Of a stretch of 39,905 nucleotides of DNA, positions 35,098 to 39,905 are shown in pieces. A model generated the notes under the pieces. That model was given only the letters and a program-made list of their open reading frames with translations, searched no databases and was not told the DNA's origin. How positions within the stretch are numbered: position 1 is the stretch's first letter; every line of letters begins with the position of its first letter. The translations under genes were made by a program, and so were the position numbers. Source of the stretch: JAWUVP01 sp034112285 (GTDB lineage: Bacteria > Pseudomonadota > Gammaproteobacteria > JABDGN01); the NCBI GenBank assembly GCA_034112285.1, contig JAWUVP010000074.1, positions 1 through 39,905 of the forward strand, given 5' to 3'.

Positions 35098-35100
35098 AAC

Positions 35101-35328
35101 TTATTTGTGGTGTTGGTCGCAGTACGGCAACAACGCCATGAAACGCGCTTTTTTAATTTCGCGCTGTAACTTACGTTGAAAAAATCCACGTGTGCCGGTA
35201 ATGCGGCTAGGGATAATTTTGCCCGTTTCAGTTATATAATCTTTTAATAATGCGAGATCTTTATAATCGATGTCAACATCTTGTGATGTAAAGCGGCATT
35301 TTTTACGACCGCGAGAAAACTTAACCAT
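35101..35328 (-). CDS. rpsR: 30S ribosomal protein S18
   Basis: S18, 75 residues, pairs with S6 on the 30S platform. Typical sequence includes DIDYKDLALLKDYITETGKI, PSRITGTRG and QREIKKARFMALLPY. It starts 16 bp after the rpsF stop with no priB between them, unlike E. coli. RimI encoded at 8 kb is the predicted enzyme acetylating its N-terminus. Confidence 0.98.
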   Translation of the reverse strand: MVKFSRGRKKCRFTSQDVDIDYKDLALLKDYITETGKIIPSRITGTRGFFQRKLQREIKKARFMALLPYCDQHHK

Positions 35329-35344
35329 ATTAAACTCCTAGTAA

Positions 35345-35752
35345 TTAGCCTGCTGATGCTGGTGCAGAACGCGTGTCAGAACGCGAAGAAGAACGCGAAT
35401 CAGAACGTGAATCAGAACGAGAATCTTTAAATTCTTTCGCTTTCAACAAAGCAGAATCGCCTGTTTCAGCCGTTTTAGTGCGCTCAACCATGTGACGGAT
35501 AATGGCATCATTAAAACGGAAGCTGTTTTCCAACTCTAAACGCGTTTCTTGATTGCATTCAATATTGAACAACACGTAGTGGGCTTTATGAATTTTGTTA
35601 ATTGGATAAGCGAGTTGGCGACGGCCGGTATCTTCGGCGCGATGTATAGTGCCTTCTTTATCGGTAACCATTTTGCTGTAACGCTCAATCATTCCGGGTA
35701 CTTGTTCGCTTTGATCAGGATGGACCAAAAACATAATTTCGTAGTGACGCAT
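35345..35752 (-). CDS. rpsF: 30S ribosomal protein S6 with Ser-Arg-Asp repeat tail
   Basis: S6 binds S18 and 16S rRNA. The core (residues 1-100) is standard: RHYEIMFLVHPDQSEQVPGM, RRQLAYPINKIHKAHYVLF and FNDAIIRHMVERT. The last 30 residues form a repetitive tail DSRSDSRSDSRSSSRSDTRS encoded by imperfect 12-bp tandem repeats near 35365-35440. E. coli S6 carries a Glu tail added after translation; a Ser/Arg/Asp tail is unusual. GGAG lies 6 nt before the ATG. It is the first gene of the operon, with a strong promoter about 100 bp upstream. Confidence 0.97.
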   Translation of the reverse strand: MRHYEIMFLVHPDQSEQVPGMIERYSKMVTDKEGTIHRAEDTGRRQLAYPINKIHKAHYVLFNIECNQETRLELENSFRFNDAIIRHMVERTKTAETGDSALLKAKEFKDSRSDSRSDSRSSSRSDTRSAPASAG

Positions 35753-35853
35753 GCACTCTCCTTAAGGGTTACGCCCCCTGACGAACCATTTTCGCAGTGG
35801 AGCAAGGATGTAACTCATTGATTTTCCTTGTATCTAATGATAAAAGGAGCGCC

Positions 35854-35882
35854 ATTCTAAGCAAAGATTCCCCTAAATGCAA
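35854..35882 (-). promoter_or_regulatory. Sigma70 promoter of rpsF-rpsR-DUF2232-rplI
   Basis: On the minus strand TTGCAT (-35, 35877-35882), a 17-bp spacer and TAGAAT (-10, 35854-35859) match consensus well. The predicted transcript has a leader of roughly 95 nt, long enough for autoregulatory S6:S18 binding known in other bacteria, though I see no clear binding motif. Confidence 0.75.
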
Positions 35883-35940
35883 GCTTTAAGGTAAATCTCG
35901 GACAATCCAGCCCTAGAAATACAGAGTAAGGTATTTGTCT

Positions 35941-36684
35941 CTAGTTTGAGCGTTGACGCAACACTTCAAACAAACAGACGCCGGTGGCCACAGAAACATT
36001 TAAGCTTTCCATAAGGCCTAACATTGGAATCTTAATCAAAAAGTCGCAATTTTCGCGGGTTAAGCGGCGCAAGCCACTGCCTTCTGAGCCCATGGCAATA
36101 GCAATATTGCCTTGAAAATCTTGTCCGTAAAGTGTTTCTTCTGCTTCACCGGCAGCACCGTAGATCCAAATGCCTTGTTGCTTGATCCATTCCATCGTGC
36201 GAGCGAGATTAGTCACTTGAATAAACGGCACGGTTTCAGCCGCGCCACAGGCCACTTTGCTTACGGTTGGTGTCATGCCTACTGCTTTATCTTTTGGAGC
36301 AATAACGGCGGTAACGCCGGCGGCATCGGCTGTGCGCAAGCAGGCGCCTAAATTGTGTGGATCTTCTAGGCCGTCTAAAATAAGTATTAGAGGTTTCTCG
36401 GCTTGGGCAATTAAATCTTCCAAATCATTTTCGGTATATCGTTCCAGTTTCTTTAACTGCGATAATTCGGCAACAACACCTTGGTGTCGTCCGTTCGCCA
36501 ATTTATCTAGCGTTTTGAGTGGCACACGCTGAGGGTGAATGCCATGCTCCTCTGCTAGCTGAAGAATACCTTGTAATTTACGATCTTCCCGGCCTGATTT
36601 TAGCCAAAGTTGTTTAACTTTTTCGGGCGCTTTTTCTAGCAAGGTGGTAACGGCATGTATGCCGTAAGTTTGCGGCTTTGTCAT
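35941..36684 (-). CDS. rlmB: 23S rRNA 2'-O-methyltransferase RlmB
   Basis: A SpoU/TrmH-family enzyme of 247 residues that methylates G2251 in 23S rRNA with SAM. The N-terminal substrate-binding domain (YGIHAVTTLLEKAPEKVKQL) precedes the knotted catalytic domain with its three motifs: DGLEDPHNLGACLRTADAAG near residue 106, MGSEGSGLRRLT near 195, and IPMLGLMESLNVSVATGVCL near 215. It starts 16 bp after the rnr stop, the usual rnr-rlmB pairing. Confidence 0.97.
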   Translation of the reverse strand: MTKPQTYGIHAVTTLLEKAPEKVKQLWLKSGREDRKLQGILQLAEEHGIHPQRVPLKTLDKLANGRHQGVVAELSQLKKLERYTENDLEDLIAQAEKPLILILDGLEDPHNLGACLRTADAAGVTAVIAPKDKAVGMTPTVSKVACGAAETVPFIQVTNLARTMEWIKQQGIWIYGAAGEAEETLYGQDFQGNIAIAMGSEGSGLRRLTRENCDFLIKIPMLGLMESLNVSVATGVCLFEVLRQRSN

Positions 36685-36700
36685 GGCTTATCTCTCTAAA

Positions 36701-38875
36701 TTATTCACACAGATCAAAGTCAATTTTGCGTTGTTCCATATCAACACGAATGACTCTAATGTTTAAGGGTTGGCCCAAAAAGTATTTGGTACCCGCGCGC
36801 TCACCAATGAGCATATGCTTTACATTATCAAAATGATAATAATCATCTTTTAACAAGGTGACATGCACTAAACCTTCGACATAAACTTCATCTAATATCA
36901 CAAAAATACCAAATGCAGTTACACCGGTGACCCGACCAGAAAATTCTTCACCTACATGATGTGACATAAACTCACATTTTAACCAGTTGGTTACATCGCG
37001 CGTGGCATCGTCAGCGCGCCGCTCTGTCATGGAGCAATGTTCGCCCATTTTGTGCATGGCGTTTTGATCATAGGCAAATTTACTGGCATCGCCTCCGCCA
37101 AGCGAATGACGAAGGGCGCGGTGTAATAATAAATCAGGGTAACGACGAATCGGTGAAGTAAAGTGACCGTATTCTTCGTAGGCTAAACCAAAGTGACCTT
37201 GATTGTCTGGGCTGTACACCGCTTGGTTTAATGAGCGTAAAATCATGGTTTGCAACGCTTCACCATGCTCGTGGTCGACAATTTGTTGCAAAATATTGAG
37301 GTAATCTTTAGGTGAAGGCTTATCGCCACCGCCTAAGTTCATGCCATGTAAGGCCAGCGATTGACGCAAATCTTGCAGCTTATCTTCTTTAGGCGATTCA
37401 TGAACCCGAAATAAACCCGGCAATTTTTGTGCTTTTAAGAAACGAGCTGCACACACGTTGGCGCACAACATACACTCTTCAATCAGCATATGCGCTTTAT
37501 TACGCACTACCGGCACAATTTTTTCAATTTTCATATCTTCACCAAAAACGATTTGGGTTTCAGTGGTATTAAAATCTAACGCGCCACGCACTTCACGCTG
37601 TTCACGCAAAATTTGATACAGGCTATGTAAATTTTCGATATGCGAGACCACATGCTCATATTCACCGCGCAGGTCTTTATCGCCCTCAAGAATATTTTGC
37701 ACTTTAGTATAGGTCATTCGCGCTTTGGAATGCATCACCGCATCATAAAAACGGTAACCTATGATATGGCCTTTATCATCAATAGTCATGTCGCAAACCA
37801 TGCATAAACGATCGACATGGGGGTTTAATGAACATAAGCCATTTGATAACGCTTCGGGTAGCATGGGAATAACACGGCCTGGGAAATAAACCGAGTTGCC
37901 GCGGGCTTCAGCTTCTAGGTCTAAGGCACTGCCCTTTTGCACGTAGTGGCTCACATCGGCAATGGCTACAACCAAACGCCATGTACCTTTTTTGCCGGGT
38001 TCGCAGTAAACGGCGTCATCAAAATCTTTGGCATCAGCACCGTCGATGGTAATCAGCGGTAAATCACGTAAATCTTTGCGCCCTTCGCATTCAGCGGCGC
38101 TAACTTCAGGAGCAATTTTTGCAGCTTGCTGCACAACGTCTTTCGGCCATTTATGAGGCAAATTATAGGCTAACATTGCCACATCAATTTCCATGCCAGG
38201 CGCCATGTGCTCACCCAAGACTTCAACCACTTCACCCATTGCACTATGGCGATGGCTAGGCTGCGCAATTAATTTAATCGCCACCATTTGGCCTTCTTTG
38301 GCATCATGGCATTTATCATGGGGGATAATAATATCGGTTTGCATGTTACGGCTGCTGGGAATAACGAAAAACACGCCATTTTCCTTGCAGAGTCGTCCAA
38401 CCGTTTCATGGGTGTTACGTTCCACCACTTCAACAATCGTGCCTTCTTTACGGCCTCGGTTGTCTACGCCGGACACACGTGCCAAAACACGGTCAGCATT
38501 GAGTACTAAGCGCATTTGACGTGCACTTAAGAATAAATCATCGCCGTCTTCGTCTGGAATTAAAAATCCAAAGCCATCTTTATGGGCTTGAACAACCCCG
38601 GCTACTAAGTCCATTTTATCCACTAAAGCATAGGCATAACGACGATTTTTCATTAATTGACCATCACGCACCATGGCGATTAAGCGCCGGCGTAGGCCTT
38701 CTAGATCATCGTCGGAAGTGAGCTCTAACGCAGCGGCGAGCTTTTCGTAGTTCATGGGTTTGCCCCGCTCACTCAGTAGCTCCATGATGAATTCCCGGCT
38801 AGGGATAGGGCTTTTGTAGTTTTGCGCCTCGCGTTTTGCGTGAGGGTCTTTGTTGGGGGGGTTCTTTTTTGACAT
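36701..38875 (-). CDS. rnr: Ribonuclease R
   Basis: A 724-residue 3'-5' exoribonuclease that degrades structured RNA. Order: winged-helix N-terminus (REFIMELLSERGKPMNYEKL), two cold-shock domains (GFGFLIPDEDGDDLFLS and following), the RNB domain with catalytic aspartates in TIDGADAKDFDDAVY near residue 282 and GLAYEEYGHFTSPIRRYPDL near 590, and a C-terminal S1 domain (GRVTGVTAFGIFVIL, EGLVHVTLL). ATG 38875 has AAAGGA 7 nt upstream and gives MSKKNPP. A longer frame to 38971 runs into the palindromic repeat and is rejected. The usual long Lys-rich tail is absent here. Confidence 0.96.
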   Translation of the reverse strand: MSKKNPPNKDPHAKREAQNYKSPIPSREFIMELLSERGKPMNYEKLAAALELTSDDDLEGLRRRLIAMVRDGQLMKNRRYAYALVDKMDLVAGVVQAHKDGFGFLIPDEDGDDLFLSARQMRLVLNADRVLARVSGVDNRGRKEGTIVEVVERNTHETVGRLCKENGVFFVIPSSRNMQTDIIIPHDKCHDAKEGQMVAIKLIAQPSHRHSAMGEVVEVLGEHMAPGMEIDVAMLAYNLPHKWPKDVVQQAAKIAPEVSAAECEGRKDLRDLPLITIDGADAKDFDDAVYCEPGKKGTWRLVVAIADVSHYVQKGSALDLEAEARGNSVYFPGRVIPMLPEALSNGLCSLNPHVDRLCMVCDMTIDDKGHIIGYRFYDAVMHSKARMTYTKVQNILEGDKDLRGEYEHVVSHIENLHSLYQILREQREVRGALDFNTTETQIVFGEDMKIEKIVPVVRNKAHMLIEECMLCANVCAARFLKAQKLPGLFRVHESPKEDKLQDLRQSLALHGMNLGGGDKPSPKDYLNILQQIVDHEHGEALQTMILRSLNQAVYSPDNQGHFGLAYEEYGHFTSPIRRYPDLLLHRALRHSLGGGDASKFAYDQNAMHKMGEHCSMTERRADDATRDVTNWLKCEFMSHHVGEEFSGRVTGVTAFGIFVILDEVYVEGLVHVTLLKDDYYHFDNVKHMLIGERAGTKYFLGQPLNIRVIRVDMEQRKIDFDLCE

Positions 38876-38942
38876 TTGGGTTCCTTTTATATTGGGGGTA
38901 TCATCGCAATAATGGACACATATAGCAATAGCCCGTTTGTTT

Positions 38943-39107
38943 GGCTTTGCGGGGGGCGCGATGAACGCCACCTATTCAAGACACGCCGTGAATACGTCCC
39001 TGTAGGCTCCGCGCCGGCGTCCTGCCGGCGAGGGTCTTGAATAGGTAGCATTCATCGCGCTTGCAAAGCCTCTTAGGGCTGGTAGGAGAAGGAGCTCGCT
39101 GCGCTCG
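38943..39107 (+). repeat. Palindromic intergenic repeat, copy 3, with tail hairpin
   Basis: Outer ends GGCTTTGC (38943-38950) and GCAAAGCC (39063-39070), inner arms CACCTATTCAAGAC and GTCTTGAATAGGTAG, and the conserved core ACGCCGTGAATACGTCC, TGTAGGCTCCGCG with hairpin CGCCGGC/GCCGGCG. A tail with GAGAAGGAGCTCGCTGCGCTC ends at about 39107 (split here as GAGAAGG plus AGCTCGCTGCGCTC). Same orientation as copy 1. It lies upstream of rnr and may end divergent transcription. Confidence 0.92.
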
Positions 39108-39391
39108 GAGGTTTTTGATTTTTTCTTTGTCGCGGTGCTCCTTGAAAAAGTGGAGGGGGCTCAAGGCCCCAATTTATAAATAAATTTAATTGATTAACGT
39201 AACAACAGTAACAAATGAGTCGCTATGCTCGAGAAAAAATCAAACCATGCTTAGCCTAAATTAACTCGCATTAGGCGACAACCGTTTTGCCACAATCGCC
39301 CCCGTCAGCTCGTCATTGGAAGGGACCGAGTAAGCTCAAACCAATGAATAAATCTCATCGGTTAACACAACAACAATAAAATGAAAATGGT

Positions 39392-39556
39392 CTAGCGCAG
39401 CGAGCTCCTTCTCTCCTCCACCCCACAGGCTTTGCGAGGCGTGATGAATGCTACCTATTCAAGCCCCTCGCCGGCAGGCCGCCGGCGCGGAGCCTACAGG
39501 GATGTATTCATGGCGTGGCTTGAAAAGGTGGCGTTCATCACGCCCCCACCAAAGCC
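39392..39556 (-). repeat. Palindromic intergenic repeat, copy 4 (within tandem unit 1)
   Basis: Opposite orientation to copy 3. On the plus strand: tail (AGCGCAGCGAGCTCCTTCTC), GGCTTTGC at 39428, arm TGATGAATGCTACCTATTC, core with CGCCGGC/GCCGGCG hairpin and GGAGCCTACAGGGATGTATTC (split here by copy variants), then arm GGCTTGAAAAGGTGGCGTTC and CCAAAGCC. Arms pair with one internal mismatch. The core differs from copy 3 by a few transitions (ATGCCAT-like for ACGCCGT). Confidence 0.9.
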
Positions 39557-39691
39557 AACCCACCAATCGCATTACGCCACAACCATTTTGCCGCACCCCT
39601 CCCTCTCAGCTAGTCACTAGAAGGGACCAAGCAAGCTCAAATCAATGGATAAATTTTATCGGTTAACACAGCAACAATAAAATGAAAATGG

Positions 39692-39779
39692 TCGAGCGCA
39701 GCGAGCTCCTTCTCACTCCCCCCCACACAGGCTTTGCAAAGCGTGATGAATGCTACCTTTTCAAGCCCCCACCAAAGCC
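39692..39779 (-). repeat. Palindromic intergenic repeat, copy 5, core deleted
   Basis: Corresponds to copy 4 but jumps from TTTTCAAGCCCC directly to CACCAAAGCC, so the core and the right arm (79 bp) are missing. The junction falls at a GCCCC direct repeat present at both ends of the lost segment in copy 4 (39463-39467 and 39542-39546). Confidence 0.88.
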
Positions 39780-39812
39780 GACCCACCACTCGCATTAACA
39801 ATTGCAAAAAGG

Positions 39813-39818
39813 TATAAT
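39813..39818 (+). promoter_or_regulatory. -10 element of the right-edge gene
   Basis: A consensus TATAAT 34 bp before the ATG at 39853. The sequence at the -35 position, CGCATTA of the partial third repeat unit, is not close to consensus. A transcript would begin around 39825. Confidence 0.5.
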
Positions 39819-39852
39819 CCCACTATTCATAACCAACAAGGTTCCAGGCTCC

Positions 39853-39905
39853 ATGTCAAAAATTAAAATTATTTTACTCTGCCTTATCTTTTGCGTACTT
39901 TTCAC
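39853..39905 (+). CDS. Start of a protein with hydrophobic N-terminus, cut by window edge
   Basis: The ATG at 39853 opens a frame reading MSKIKIILLCLIFCVLF up to the window end. The basic residues followed by a hydrophobic stretch look like a signal peptide or membrane anchor. A TATAAT box is placed suitably upstream, though the ribosome binding site is weak. Only 17 codons are visible, so the product cannot be identified. Confidence 0.6.
   Translation, partial: MSKIKIILLCLIFCVLF

Larger units (their letters stand above)
39266..39789. repeat. 301-bp tandem duplication, second unit with internal deletion
   Basis: Unit 1 starts at TCGCATTA 39266 and unit 2 at 39567 (offset 301). A third start of the same string occurs at 39790, only 223 bp later. 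Shared landmarks include AAGGGACC, GGTTAACACA, CAACAATAAAATGAAAATGG and GAGCTCCTTCTC. Together they account for most of the 977 bp between rnr and the gene at the right edge; no coding sequence is visible in it. A GGGGC/GCCCC hairpin lies at 39156-39170, before the duplication, and a decayed partial unit may lie at 39190-39235. Confidence 0.9.

Noticed and set aside
35329..35344. priB between rpsF and rpsR
   Set aside because: The gap is 16 bp, so no gene fits.
35753..35830. S6:S18 binding leader motif in the rpsF 5' UTR
   Set aside because: A GTTAC/GTAAC long-range pairing is possible, but I could not find the conserved bulged CCG arrangement, so it is not called.
38876..38971. Longer N-terminus of RNase R starting at 38971
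   Set aside because: The extra 32 codons run into palindromic repeat copy 3 and have no family match, while ATG 38875 has a good AAAGGA site.
39266..39789. CRISPR array
   Set aside because: Repeats are 301 bp long tandem units, not short repeats with unique spacers.

Overview
The window looks like a chromosomal segment from a gammaproteobacterium of moderate to low GC. The evidence is a set of recognisable housekeeping genes in gammaproteobacterial arrangements: aceE-aceF-lpd, nagZ/ampD/ampE with hpt, prfC, rimI, deaD, dnaB-alr, rpsF-rpsR-DUF2232-rplI, and rnr-rlmB. Two oligopeptide (POT-family) transporters, another MFS carrier and several large orphan proteins would suit a host-associated lineage such as the Legionellales. 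That placement is inference, not something the sequence proves.

Layout. Positions 1-330 hold the broken 5' part of a Gly/Asn/Tyr-rich repeat protein gene (minus strand), followed by a 3' remnant of a tRNA-Leu gene that probably marks the edge of an integrated element. Next come an orphan 319-residue protein and a frameshifted beta-lactamase-family serine hydrolase. From 2.9 to 8.5 kb lie, on the minus strand, a divergent POT transporter, rluB with a clear terminator, an MFS carrier, prfC and rimI. A cardiolipin synthase (plus strand) is divergent from rimI. From 9.9 to 11.0 kb there are two copies of a palindromic intergenic repeat around a small membrane-protein gene. From 11.0 to 16.6 kb lies the pyruvate dehydrogenase operon with a recognisable promoter. 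From 16.6 to 21.1 kb a compact minus-strand cluster encodes DUF1820, NagZ, an MscS channel, Hpt, AmpD and AmpE. DeaD follows, and then dnaB-alr-POT-L,D-transpeptidase (given in transcription order).

The most unusual coding region is 27.6-33.6 kb. Three large proteins of about 600-650 residues, related to each other along their length but unknown to me, sit as separately terminated genes between dnaB and rplI, which are neighbours in many relatives. Beyond them lie rplI, DUF2232, rpsR and rpsF with a strong promoter, then rlmB and rnr. The right end (38.9-39.8 kb) is almost all repeats: three more copies of the palindromic element, two of them inside a 301-bp tandem duplication. A plus-strand gene with a hydrophobic N-terminus starts just before the window ends.

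How the genes work together. NagZ, AmpD, AmpE, Alr, the L,D-transpeptidase and the peptide transporters all touch peptidoglycan turnover, cross-linking or peptide uptake. The ribosomal proteins, RF3, RluB, RlmB, RimI, DeaD and RNase R form a translation and RNA-maintenance set. The PDH complex feeds acetyl-CoA into central metabolism. The palindromic element lies only between genes; its arms differ in sequence between copies yet stay self-complementary, which makes it the most interesting non-coding structure here.
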